Source: DAOUJW01 sp965218945
GTDB taxonomy: Bacteria; Chloroflexota; Dehalococcoidia; Lucifugimonadales; UBA2985
Direction of reading: 5' to 3'
Assembly: GCA_965218945.1 (NCBI GenBank)
Contig: OZ244718.1
Location: 1,426,001-1,490,000, forward strand
DNA length: 64,000 nucleotides
The notes beneath the pieces are model-generated. The model saw only the letters and a list, made by a program, of their open reading frames with translations, was not told the DNA's origin and ran no database searches. Below are positions 24,088 to 31,371 of this stretch, piece by piece. The first letter of the stretch is position 1. Each line of letters starts with the position of its first letter. Both the position numbers and the translations under genes were made by a program.

Positions 24088-25440
24088 ATGGCACCAGAAG
24101 TTCAAAATATGCCGGCAGAGTGGTACCGAACTGAGGAGGGATTGGGAGTATGGGAAGGGAGAGGAAAGGTGGCGGCCGTGGGCGTAGGGCTCTCCCCCAC
24201 AGACCGGCGCTGGGACAGTGACCCCCAGACCAGCGTGGGCGCCTATGCCCTTATAGCGATTAGAAGGGCCATGGAGGACGCAGGGGTAACACCTGAACAG
24301 GTGGACGGGCTTGTCGTGGTACCAGATACCACTACAGGGCGATTCGACTGGCCGCAGCCCTGGCCCGACGGCCGGGACATCCCCGGGGAGATGGCCGCTG
24401 CTTTCAAACCCACTGACGACGAACGGGACGGCATAGCCAAGTTGAGTGCGCAGTGGGTGATGAACAACATGCCGGAGCTGACGAACCTCCAGTTCGTGAT
24501 GCACGCTCCGGGTGATACGGCTCCGGCCCTCGTTGCTGCCAGCGAGGCAGTGTCACGAGGTCTCACCGGTGTCTGCGTGGTGGTGAGGGGCTGGCACAAC
24601 TTCTCGGGTCGGTACTACGTGGGGCAGGGCAACGCCCGTGGAGACACCATCTCCACGCGTGAGAAGTGGACTACCGGATGGGGCATCGTGGGCGTTTACC
24701 CGGAGGCCACCCGCTTCCAGCGTTATCTGCACAAGTACGGGAAGCGCAAGGAGATGTTTGCCAACTTTGTGGTGAACTCCAAGAAGAACGGCCTAAACTT
24801 CCCGGAGGGATTCTTCGCCCAGCACCGGCCGGAGGATCAAGTGAGCAAAGAGGACTACCTAACCGCACGGTGGCTGGCCAAGCCGGCCAACCTCTACGAC
24901 GCCGACATACCGATCTGCTGCGTCTCGGCCTACGTTATGACCACCCCGGACCGGGCCAGGGACATGAAGCAGAAGCCCGTCTACATCCTTGGCCATTCCT
25001 CCTCCACCGTCAGGCCCAGGAGCCTCCAGCATACCCTGGAGGAGAGCGAAGAGGGCGCTGCCAGGACCGGTCGGCTGTACCAGGAGGCCGCGGGTATCAG
25101 CGTAAATGACCTCTCCTTTGAGAACATGTACGACGGCTATGGCATGTTCCACCTGATACACTTGGAGGGCCTCGGCGGCTACGGCGGTATACAGAAGGGG
25201 GATGGCCTCGACTACTTCGAGAGTCAGGACATCAGCAACGATAGCAGGTATCCCATATCCCCCAGCGGCGGCAATATCGGCAGCGGACGCACACGCTTCT
25301 GGCTGCACGTCGACTCCATCCAGCAGATACAGGGACGCGCAGGGGCACGCCAGATGAAGCATCCTGCAGAGGTGGGTATCTCCGCAGCTACCTTCCCCCA
25401 TAGCGGCATCGCTCTGGTGTGGGGCGCCAGCGCCGACTAG
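24088..25440 (+). CDS. Thiolase-like (SCP-x type) protein, catalytic residues apparently missing
   Basis: 450 residues from ATG 24088 behind AAGGGAGGTAA. Thiolase fold features are seen: AVGVGLSPTDR opening, ALIAIRRAMEDAGVTPEQVD helix, a central glycine-rich CoA region and a C-terminal FxxMYDGYGMFHLIHLEGLG block. The nucleophile position lies in MHAPGDTAPALVAASEAV and has no Cys. The C-terminal NxxGG-GHP motif reads SGGNIGSGRTRF, without the His. It is therefore likely a non-condensing lipid or acyl-CoA binding protein, or one with altered chemistry. It pairs with the DUF35 gene 57 bases upstream. Confidence 0.75.
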   Translation: MAPEVQNMPAEWYRTEEGLGVWEGRGKVAAVGVGLSPTDRRWDSDPQTSVGAYALIAIRRAMEDAGVTPEQVDGLVVVPDTTTGRFDWPQPWPDGRDIPGEMAAAFKPTDDERDGIAKLSAQWVMNNMPELTNLQFVMHAPGDTAPALVAASEAVSRGLTGVCVVVRGWHNFSGRYYVGQGNARGDTISTREKWTTGWGIVGVYPEATRFQRYLHKYGKRKEMFANFVVNSKKNGLNFPEGFFAQHRPEDQVSKEDYLTARWLAKPANLYDADIPICCVSAYVMTTPDRARDMKQKPVYILGHSSSTVRPRSLQHTLEESEEGAARTGRLYQEAAGISVNDLSFENMYDGYGMFHLIHLEGLGGYGGIQKGDGLDYFESQDISNDSRYPISPSGGNIGSGRTRFWLHVDSIQQIQGRAGARQMKHPAEVGISAATFPHSGIALVWGASAD

Positions 25441-25482
25441 GGCAGTACAGGAGAAGACCTCGTTCCTACTGGAATCGAGAAG

Positions 25483-25518
25483 CGAGAGGCCCGGACTTAG
25501 GTCCGGGCCTCTCGTTGT
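25483..25518 (+). terminator. Rho-independent terminator
   Basis: A perfect 14-base stem, CGAGAGGCCCGGAC with GTCCGGGCCTCTCG, around a TTAG loop, followed by TTGTTG. It lies 43 bases after the thiolase-like gene and ends the DUF35-thiolase unit. Confidence 0.85.
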
Positions 25519-25637
25519 TGAAGGGACATACCCTGGGTACGGCCCGTGAGAAGACGAGGTTCTGCATGGGCCGCGACAACGTTGGTATGCTCTGCGACTA
25601 TGAGGCTAAGGACAGTGCCCCCACCCGCTGATGAGTC

Positions 25638-25646
25638 TGGTATACT
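25638..25646 (+). promoter_or_regulatory. Extended -10 promoter candidate
   Basis: TGGTATACT, identical to the element at 30657-30665. It is the only clear promoter-like site between the terminator and the DUF2806 gene at 25784 and would give a leader of about 130 bases. Confidence 0.4.
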
Positions 25647-25783
25647 GGACGGAGTGAAGTGATTAACTAGCATTAATCCGCCTACGAGAATACGCATATG
25701 TCCATGCTGGCTCAGCTTCCCATAAAGGAGCGTAATCGACCGTTGCCACCCAAAGCACCTAGGGAAAGGATGAGATAGTTGGG

Positions 25784-26866
25784 ATGATTGCCGAATCGGC
25801 CGACGAAAATATAGGCGCTCCCAGCGATGAGGTCAAATCTGTCCCCGACATCATTACTGATTTTGTAGGAGAGACAGCTATTCCGGGCATACCCGCACCG
25901 GTCAGGCGAAACTTTCTCAAGGCAATTGGACAATTGTGTTCTGCAGCAATTGACATTCCTGTTGCATACCTTACTGGAAAAGCGGATGAGCGACGTGCAG
26001 AGACAACGGCTCGTATCAAGCTCATCGACACATCAGCTGCGCAAATTGCTCAGCAGATGCAGACCGACCCTGAGTATGCACGCGTAGCGGTCCAGAAGTT
26101 CGGGCAACGAGTTCTTCGTGAGCAGGTTAACCTAGACATGATAAGTCAGAGAGCTGCAAGCGAAATATTGGATGCTGGTGATTCCACCGATCAATCAGCG
26201 CCGGAGGAGTCGGTCGACACAATCAACGATGATTGGCTGAACGCATTTGAGACGGAAGCAAGACAGAAGAGTACCGAAGAAGTGCAGGCTTTCTTCGGAA
26301 AGGTATTGGCTGGGGAAATCATAAAACCAGGCTCCTACTCGACAAGGGCAATCAAAATCTTGGGCAGTCTTGATCAGAATATTGCCAACCACTTCGCGAG
26401 GCTGTGCTCCATGTGCATCTCACAATTTGATAGGACTATAGTTCTCTCATTAGGTGGTAACGCTGGCGAAAATGCGCTTCAAGAATATGGACTGAACTTT
26501 GCTACGCTTAATCTTTTGAATGAATATGGCCTTGTAATCTCTGAATACAATTCTTGGTGGGAATCTACGCCTTGTCTCGCTGCTCCGGGCGCAGCACAGC
26601 AGGCAATATGTATACCTTTGAGTTACCAAGGAAAGTACTGGGTTATGGAGCCGATGTCAAAAAGCAGTGTGGGCAAGCCACTAAGAGTATATGGAGTCGC
26701 TCTTACTCAATCTGGCCGTGAGTTGTCTAAGATTGTGACGGTCGAATCAATGGACAAATATTCGCAAAAACTAGCCCAGTTTCTTGAGGGGCAAGGGTTT
26801 CGGATGACCGAAGTCGGCGGCAGAGAACCGCGTGTGGTTAGCCTGAATGCTGTCACGGGAGATTGA
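25784..26866 (+). CDS. DUF2806-family protein
   Basis: 360 residues from ATG 25784; the ribosome site is weak, and no stronger start is seen. The centre matches the DUF2806 pattern: DDWLNAFETEARQKSTEEVQ, then FFGKVLAGEIIKPGSYSTRAIKIL. An N-terminal helical part with several Ala/Gln-rich heptads and a C-terminal beta-rich part surround it. Function is not established; family members are often found in accessory regions of bacterial genomes. G+C content is visibly lower than in flanking genes, supporting acquisition by transfer. It stands alone behind its own promoter-like site. Confidence 0.7.
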   Translation: MIAESADENIGAPSDEVKSVPDIITDFVGETAIPGIPAPVRRNFLKAIGQLCSAAIDIPVAYLTGKADERRAETTARIKLIDTSAAQIAQQMQTDPEYARVAVQKFGQRVLREQVNLDMISQRAASEILDAGDSTDQSAPEESVDTINDDWLNAFETEARQKSTEEVQAFFGKVLAGEIIKPGSYSTRAIKILGSLDQNIANHFARLCSMCISQFDRTIVLSLGGNAGENALQEYGLNFATLNLLNEYGLVISEYNSWWESTPCLAAPGAAQQAICIPLSYQGKYWVMEPMSKSSVGKPLRVYGVALTQSGRELSKIVTVESMDKYSQKLAQFLEGQGFRMTEVGGREPRVVSLNAVTGD

Positions 26867-27160
26867 CTTGCAATGAACATGATAGCATTCTATGGCGTCC
26901 GTGGCTCACGCCATGGGGGTTACTTCTTAATCCGTTAATAATTGCATACTATTCCCTTAGTGTAACTGTCGTGAGTCCTCTGAACGCGTCCGTCTGCGCT
27001 GGGGGATACGGCGTCCATTAAAAGGCGGTCAAACGCGATCCTCGGCTTGCTGCGGGAAGCGCTCTGCTGGTCGCCACAAGCTTCCTGGGAGATTGGCGGT
27101 AAACCTGTCAGGGGCAGGCGCTCCCGCTTCCCACAGGTATGGGATTGCGGACCTGGAGAG

Positions 27161-27745
27161 CTAGCTGAGGCCGGCCAGCTCGATGATCCTGGCTTCGCGG
27201 CTCCCCGGTGTCAACTCCAGGATTGCCACCTGGCCCAGCCTCATGGAGTTTCTGGGCAGCGTGGGGCTTCCGGGGTTTACAAACAGGACGCCTTGGTGTT
27301 CCTCCACCATGGCCTCCAGGGTGCGCCCGAAGATCACGATATCAATAGGACTGCTGAATACACTCTCCACCATCTTGGGTACAGCCCCCTCCGGGAAGTT
27401 TCGAGCCGCTATTTTGCCGGGGAATACGTCGTCGTTGAGTTCGTGCAGGTCCAGGCTGTTCACCATGCCAACGGTGTGGCCCTCCAGCTGCAGGATATGC
27501 CGCTCGGCGACTCTTTGGTCCGCTGTTTCCATGGAGAAGGGTATGGCGGTCTCGAACTGGCGGCCCTGGATCCTTCCCACGGCTTTCACTGGTGCGATCT
27601 GCTCCAGCCAGTCCAGCACCCGTGTGGCTTGGATGCCCCCTGCATGAAGAATCAAATCGACTCCCTCAAAGGCGCGGGTCACCTGCTGCGGGACCTCGGT
27701 TGCGACCCCTGGGATCCGGGTATCCGAAAGAAGGCCTATTCTCAT
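27161..27745 (-). CDS. YfcE/MJ0936-like phosphoesterase, metal ligands lost
   Basis: 194 residues from ATG 27745 (AGGAGAAACC upstream). The calcineurin-like fold of YfcE proteins is followed from end to end, but the metal site is broken. The usual SDTHG is SDTRIPG, HxGD is LHAGGIQ, GNCD is AVGRIQG and GHTH is FGRTLEA; the closing NPGSPTLPR is kept. The retained first Asp alone should not hold two metals. Either it is a pseudoenzyme with a binding or regulatory role, or it uses a different site. The frame is intact throughout, so it seems to be under selection as a protein. Confidence 0.75.
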   Translation of the reverse strand: MRIGLLSDTRIPGVATEVPQQVTRAFEGVDLILHAGGIQATRVLDWLEQIAPVKAVGRIQGRQFETAIPFSMETADQRVAERHILQLEGHTVGMVNSLDLHELNDDVFPGKIAARNFPEGAVPKMVESVFSSPIDIVIFGRTLEAMVEEHQGVLFVNPGSPTLPRNSMRLGQVAILELTPGSREARIIELAGLS

Positions 27746-27853
27746 TGGTTTCTCCTAAAGCGCCGTATGGTCTTTTCTAGTTGGTCACTGGAGTGCATAG
27801 TAGCCCCTATCGGTTTTCTCTGCAAGGCCAATGGATGAGCCGGGGCTCCCAGG

Positions 27854-28118
27854 GTGTGTTGGTAATAGCAAATACCACCACCCAAGCGCCAGACCACCCC
27901 TGCGAAGCTGGTCCTCGTGGAAACGGGGAGCAGGGGTCTATAGTTCCCTATTGCAGGGATCCTGGATTCCTGCTTACGGAGACCTTTGTATAATCCGTAC
28001 CGCAGCCCTATGTTTCCGTCATTCCTGCGTAAGCAGGAATCTGGAGCGTCTCATGCGAGACAAAGTAGCTTTGGATTCCCGTCCCCGTATCGGAGTACGG
28101 GGCAAGCTTCACGGGAAT
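27854..28118 (+). repeat. Palindromic repeat R3, copy 2 (compound)
   Basis: The first 50 bases match 4409-4460 (GTGTTGGTAATAGCAAAT, CAGACCACCCCTGCGAAG). Then come AGGGGTCTATAGT, a hairpin ATTCCTGC-GTAA-GCAGGAAT (28021-28040) and a larger stem in which ATTCCCGT (28075) pairs with ACGGGAAT (28111), enclosing CCCCGTA/TACGGGG. It looks like two or three palindromic units inserted next to or within each other. Confidence 0.65.
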
Positions 28119-28201
28119 GACGGTTGGAACGCCTCTTCCAGGATTAAGCGAGGAGTTATTCAAAGGGACTTATCCCTTTGTGTCCATTTTGAAGGTTCAC
28201 C

Positions 28202-28275
28202 CACCCTCGGTGGGACTTGAACCCACGACCTACGCCTTGGTAGGGCGTCGCTCTATCCACCTGAGCTACGAGGGC
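28202..28275 (-). tRNA. tRNA with anticodon ACC (tRNA-Gly by code, arginine-like body)
   Basis: The complement folds into a full 74-base cloverleaf: acceptor GCCCTCG with CGAGGGT (G1-U72 wobble), D arm GCTC/GAGC, anticodon stem ACGCC/GGCGT with loop CTACCAA, and T arm GTGGG-TTCAAGT-CCCAC. G73 is the discriminator and CCA is not encoded. The anticodon, complement of 28239-28241, is ACC, which pairs with GGU (Gly). Yet the body (CGTAGCTCAGGTGGATAGAGC, A20, C35, G73) is that of bacterial tRNA-Arg. Charging identity is therefore uncertain. Confidence 0.8.
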
Positions 28276-28379
28276 AAAGTAGGATAGTCAGGAGGACAGA
28301 GAAACGTAACTTGGGGTCGCTGGTGGAAGCTGGCGGCCCCAGGACTAGACCAGCCGATTAGTAGTTTAGGAGGGAAATA

Positions 28380-28523
28380 GTGGCAAACGAAACAGGGAAA
28401 CCGAAGCAACGGGAAGATGGGAAGTTGCAGGAGAGTGAGGAGCGGAATGAGGGTCTGCTGAATAGGGCTGGCAGAGCAGTTGAGCGGAATGCCTCACTGC
28501 TCCGCAAGCTGGTGGGGAGGTAG
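28380..28523 (+). CDS. Small basic protein of 47 residues
   Basis: GTG 28380 follows GGAGGGAAATA. The product is highly charged (NETGKPKQREDGKLQESEER) with a helical C-terminus (NRAGRAVERNASLLRKLVGR). No family is recognised. The stop is five bases before the next start, so the two genes are likely cotranslated. The upstream tRNA points the other way. Confidence 0.5.
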   Translation: MANETGKPKQREDGKLQESEERNEGLLNRAGRAVERNASLLRKLVGR

Positions 28524-28528
28524 GGGTT

Positions 28529-28744
28529 ATGGCGTTAGGACTTCCTTGTCCACATTGTGGTGATTACATCTTCATAGACGCATTCATTTACGCTAGGAGT
28601 TCTGAAGAAAGGCTTGAGGTGGAGGAAATTTCTCAAGAATCTCTTGAGCGACAGCGCGTAGTTCATCAGGTGAACAGCAAAAAAGAATTCGAATCTCTCG
28701 CTCATCCCAAAGAGCTAGGGCAGCACTCGCTCCCAAGGGAATAG
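28529..28744 (+). CDS. Small CxxC protein, overlapping a convergent gene
   Basis: 71 residues from ATG 28529 with GGGAGG just upstream. The N-terminus (GLPCPHCGDYIFIDAF) looks like a zinc-binding knuckle. The remainder is antisense to the better-supported gene at 28593-28871, so only the first 20 or so residues may reflect coding selection. It could also be a truncated gene. Confidence 0.35.
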   Translation: MALGLPCPHCGDYIFIDAFIYARSSEERLEVEEISQESLERQRVVHQVNSKKEFESLAHPKELGQHSLPRE

Positions 28745-28871
28745 AGTCTAACTCGGTAGGGTGGTACTCGTACTTATAGACACGGTAGTCAGTTAGATCA
28801 CGGGCACCGAGTGGCTTGCCGTGTCTAGGGTCTCGTGACGGTCTCTCGTCTTTGTCAGGCTTGGGTTGCAT
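28593..28871 (-). CDS. Unknown small protein of 92 residues
   Basis: The ATG at 28871 follows AAGGAGA at 8 bases, and the gene starts 17 bases after the previous stop, with its ribosome site overlapping that stop. Composition is balanced: a charged N-terminal third, then YRVYKYEYHPTELDSIPLGA and a hydrophobic strand EIRILFCC before a helix with a Pro-rich end. It is second in a minus-strand pair. No family is recognised. Confidence 0.6.
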   Translation of the reverse strand: MQPKPDKDERPSRDPRHGKPLGARDLTDYRVYKYEYHPTELDSIPLGASAALALWDEREIRILFCCSPDELRAVAQEILEKFPPPQAFLQNS

Positions 28872-28888
28872 TGATTCGGTCTCCTTCT

Positions 28889-29230
28889 CTAGCTGTCCAT
28901 CATTCGGTCTGAGCGTGTTGTTCTGAACTCGGGTTGCAGGCTCGGATCGCAGTAAGAGCATTGCAGGGTGCGTTCTTCTTTGCCTTGGTAGCGGGTGATT
29001 GTAGCCCATAGAGAGTCGTGCCCACACTTGAGGCAGAATCCTGCATCCTCCAAGGTGGTGTCTATCTTGTTTGGGTTCTCTTTCACCTCCTTCTTTTCGT
29101 CGGGTATGTGAGTCAGCCATTTGGCGATTCCCCGAATCAGTAGGACAACGATTAGTGCGAATGCTAGTGGAACAGTGGTATCAGCATAGGGAACATTCGC
29201 ATGTAGGAATATGGCGAAGTCTCTCAGCAA
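28889..29230 (-). CDS. Single-pass membrane protein with zinc-ribbon tail
   Basis: 113 residues from TTG 29230 with GGGAG upstream. One membrane helix (VPLAFALIVVLLIRGIAKWL, about residues 20-40) precedes a charged linker and a likely zinc ribbon (FCLKCGHDSLW, then LQCSYCDP). The ribbon would lie on the cytosolic side if the N-terminus is outside. It forms an operon with 28593-28871. It has no recognised family; such small ribbon proteins are common in phage and integrated elements. Confidence 0.55.
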   Translation of the reverse strand: MLRDFAIFLHANVPYADTTVPLAFALIVVLLIRGIAKWLTHIPDEKKEVKENPNKIDTTLEDAGFCLKCGHDSLWATITRYQGKEERTLQCSYCDPSLQPEFRTTRSDRMMDS

Positions 29231-29263
29231 GGTACGCTCCCTCCAGACCAGGCGGACTAACTT

Positions 29264-29392
29264 GCTAGAGCGAGTCGAACCTCATGCGAGCCTGGAGGAA
29301 GCGATGAAACGGAGGGAAGTGGATATCAATCATTTATGTCTCCCAGTCGGCTCGCATAAGATTCAGTATGAGGTTTTTCACCTCGCTCTAGC
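29264..29392. repeat. Long imperfect inverted repeat
   Basis: GCTAGAGCGAG (29264-29274) is perfectly complementary to CTCGCTCTAGC (29382-29392). Inside, AACCTCAT (29278-29285) pairs with ATGAGGTT (29368-29375), and GCGAG with CTCGC. The 129-base unit holds no gene. It could be a small inverted-repeat element (MITE-like) or a structured RNA. Confidence 0.55.
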
Positions 29393-29434
29393 GTCTTGAG
29401 GATAGCACGGGACTGGGAGTCTGTAAAGAAGTCC

Positions 29435-29465
29435 TTGACAAAAAGGCGTGTTGCAACGACATAAT
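29435..29465 (+). promoter_or_regulatory. Promoter candidate for the 50-residue gene
   Basis: A perfect TTGACA at 29435 and CATAAT at 29460, with a spacing of 19 bases (slightly long). Transcription would start about 20 bases before the ATG at 29492, just ahead of its AAGGAG site. Confidence 0.5.
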
Positions 29466-29491
29466 GGGTATAGAACCGTAAGGAGAAAGCT

Positions 29492-29644
29492 ATGGCAAAC
29501 AAGAAACCGCGTGGAAGACCTGCCCAGCCGATGATTCAGCAGATAGACGCTTCTCCGGAGGAGATAGCGGAAGCGGTGTTGAGCGTCCCCTTCAAGGAGA
29601 TTAAGCCCCTGCTGGACGAGTTGGAGAAGAAGCCTAGCGAATAA
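29492..29644 (+). CDS. 50-residue protein next to IS1595 transposase
   Basis: The ATG at 29492 follows AAGGAG. The product has a basic start (NKKPRGRPAQP), the motif SPEEIAEAVLSVPFKEIKP and a charged end. It resembles small companion proteins with a PEExAxAxxxxP core that I have seen near transposases and phage genes; this is from memory, not a search. Its stop overlaps the transposase stop by 11 bases, tail to tail. Function unknown. Confidence 0.6.
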   Translation: MANKKPRGRPAQPMIQQIDASPEEIAEAVLSVPFKEIKPLLDELEKKPSE

Positions 29645-30593
29645 GTCTGCTATACTGGAGACGCTTGCCGACTGCCCTCTGCACCATACCAGTCATCTGG
29701 TCGGCAGTATCCAAGGGGCGGTCATTCTGTCTCCCTGAGAACTCCCCCACGTACCTGTGAAGGTGCTTAACGCTTACGTGGTGGTACGTTCCATCGATGC
29801 CCCGCTTGAGCAGTGACCAGAAGGACTCCATGCCGTTGGTGTGCGCCTGCTCTTTCACGTACTCCCCTGCGCTGTGTTTGACAACCTCGTGTTGGCGATT
29901 GTACAAGCCTGTATAGGCGGGGTGTTCATCCGTATAGACGACTGAATTCGGGTCCGTATGCTCCAAGACGAAGCTGTGCAGTGTGGGCTTGTCGGTGGAA
30001 GGTGTCGGCTGGGCTACCACACGTCCGGTCTCCCTATCCCGTGCGCCAACTACGGGAGTTTTACCCACAATACCACGACCAGCCCTGAGCTTCTTGGTGC
30101 TGTGTTTGTTCTTTTCCTTCCCGCCCATATAGGTCTCGTCAACCTCGGTGGGGCCGGCGAACCGCATTGTCGTATAGTCCCAAGTCCTGCGTATGCGGTG
30201 TGACAAATGCCAAGCGGACTTGTACGTGATCCCCAACTCTCGGTGCAGTCTCATACTGGACACGCCCTTGAGGTTGGTTGAGAACAGATAGAAGGTTATG
30301 CCCCACTTGCTGAGCGGGAGTTTGGAGTCGTGCATAATTGTATGGGTTTTGACCGTGAAGTCCCGCTTGCAGTCGTTGCAGTGGTACGTAGTGGTCTTCC
30401 GTCCATTCTTGCGGGCGAGAATCTTGAGACTCCCACACTCCAAGCAGGCTATCCCGTTGGGCCAGCGACGGGCTACGAACCATGCCTCCGCCTTTTCCTC
30501 GGTGTCGAATAGCTGAGCTGCCTCCAGAAGGGTGATACCCTTGCGGTGCGCTCTACCTGGTGCTTTCTTCTGTTCGGTCAATTCATTCCTCAT
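29634..30593 (-). CDS. IS1595-family transposase
   Basis: 319 residues from ATG 30593, full length. The N-terminal zinc ribbon (CLECGSLKILARKN, then YHCNDCKRDF) is followed by the ISXO2-type DDE domain. The acidic residues lie in TEVDETYMGGK and SVVYTDEHPAY, and the family-specific N/E block is HTNGMESFWSLLKRG. Nothing is broken, so it may be active. The element ends are not certain: a perfect palindrome TAGTGTACACTA lies at 30613-30624 just before the start. It probably brought in part of this accessory region. Confidence 0.9.
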   Translation of the reverse strand: MRNELTEQKKAPGRAHRKGITLLEAAQLFDTEEKAEAWFVARRWPNGIACLECGSLKILARKNGRKTTTYHCNDCKRDFTVKTHTIMHDSKLPLSKWGITFYLFSTNLKGVSSMRLHRELGITYKSAWHLSHRIRRTWDYTTMRFAGPTEVDETYMGGKEKNKHSTKKLRAGRGIVGKTPVVGARDRETGRVVAQPTPSTDKPTLHSFVLEHTDPNSVVYTDEHPAYTGLYNRQHEVVKHSAGEYVKEQAHTNGMESFWSLLKRGIDGTYHHVSVKHLHRYVGEFSGRQNDRPLDTADQMTGMVQRAVGKRLQYSRLIR

Positions 30594-30612
30594 TAGCTTT
30601 GATTTATGGTAT

Positions 30613-30624
30613 TAGTGTACACTA
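30613..30624. promoter_or_regulatory. Palindrome before the transposase
   Basis: TAGTGTACACTA is a perfect 12-base palindrome 20 bases upstream of the transposase start and 12 bases before the promoter that faces right. It may be an operator or part of the element end. Confidence 0.3.
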
Positions 30625-30635
30625 GCCGATCCAGG

Positions 30636-30665
30636 TTGTCAATGATTTATTGCATTTGGTATACT
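30636..30665 (+). promoter_or_regulatory. Promoter with extended -10
   Basis: TTGTCA, 18 bases, TATACT with a TGG extension (TGGTATACT). It starts a transcript about 10 bases before ATG 30683, giving an almost leaderless message for the two genes that end at the terminator at 31372. Confidence 0.6.
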
Positions 30666-30682
30666 TATGCGCAGGGTGTGTG

Positions 30683-31216
30683 ATGACGCAGAACGGGTTG
30701 AAGCAATCAGATGTTCGCTCTCCGCTCTGGTATTTGTTACACGATGCGGAACGGGAGAGTCGTTACTATGGGAGGTTAGCTGACCGCAGTAAGAAATGGC
30801 ACTCAGGGTTGTCTATAACGACAATGGTTTTGTCGCTTCTTGCAGGTGTGACGCTTTTTATTCCTGTAGAGCACTGGGTGCTACCTTACGCAACTGCTTC
30901 GCTGTTCTTAGCCGTGAGTTCTTTGACGGCAATTGCGATTGTGTATGATTATTCTGGACGTGCTACCTCTGCTCGCATAGCGAGCGATTTGATACGGGGG
31001 CTTTGTACGGAGGCAAAACAGGCTTGGTACAGAGGCCCTGAGACGAATCTACCTGAATATGTTAACGCCTTAGAGAGGAGACTAGATGCGCTTACACGAG
31101 TTGATCTCACCGTTGACGACAAGCTCAACAAGCAGTGTGCAGACGATGCCTACGAAGTTTTACGCAATGAGCTTAATAGGCGAGGAGCGGGAACGTCCGT
31201 CACAGCCGAGTCGTGA
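30683..31216 (+). CDS. Two-membrane-segment SLATT-like protein
   Basis: 177 residues from ATG 30683 (an in-frame ATG 33 bases earlier would fall at or before the predicted transcript start). An N-terminal helix (WYLLHDAERESRYYGRLADR) leads into two adjacent membrane helices (about residues 42-62 and 67-88) and a long helical cytosolic tail with an Asn/Asp-rich end. This layout matches SLATT-domain effectors, which are thought to act as pores in nucleotide-triggered defence. The fit is by architecture, not by a recognised motif. No SLOG or SMODS sensor is seen nearby. Confidence 0.5.
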   Translation: MTQNGLKQSDVRSPLWYLLHDAERESRYYGRLADRSKKWHSGLSITTMVLSLLAGVTLFIPVEHWVLPYATASLFLAVSSLTAIAIVYDYSGRATSARIASDLIRGLCTEAKQAWYRGPETNLPEYVNALERRLDALTRVDLTVDDKLNKQCADDAYEVLRNELNRRGAGTSVTAES

Positions 31217-31358
31217 CCCAGTTCCTACACCGCCACCACCTCCTGAACCCGATATACCTGCCAGCGTACCATTTAGAAAAGACGCTCCAGAAGTTCGACC
31301 GCCTGACCCACCACCTCCGCCTCCTCCACCTGAAGAACCACCTCCTAGTAGCGATTAA
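31167..31358 (+). CDS. Proline-rich small protein overlapping the previous gene
   Basis: 63 residues from ATG 31167, inside the last 50 bases of the previous gene in another frame. About 40 percent proline: PTPPPPPEPDIP, then PPDPPPPPPPPEEPPPSSD. The ribosome site is weak, so translation would depend on coupling. The frame runs cleanly to a stop just before a terminator, which supports a real gene. It may bind a partner through polyproline helices. Confidence 0.5.
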   Translation: MSLIGEERERPSQPSRDPVPTPPPPPEPDIPASVPFRKDAPEVRPPDPPPPPPPPEEPPPSSD

Positions 31359-31371
31359 ATCCCGAAACACC

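Noticed and set aside
26892..26914. Hairpin ATGGCGT/ACGCCAT after the DUF2806 gene
   Set aside because: The stem is only seven pairs with a nine-base loop and no T-run, so it is not called a terminator.
28237..28243. Reading the tRNA anticodon as GGT (Thr) on the plus strand
   Set aside because: The stem-loop is nearly symmetric, but the D arm and T arm are only correct on the minus strand.
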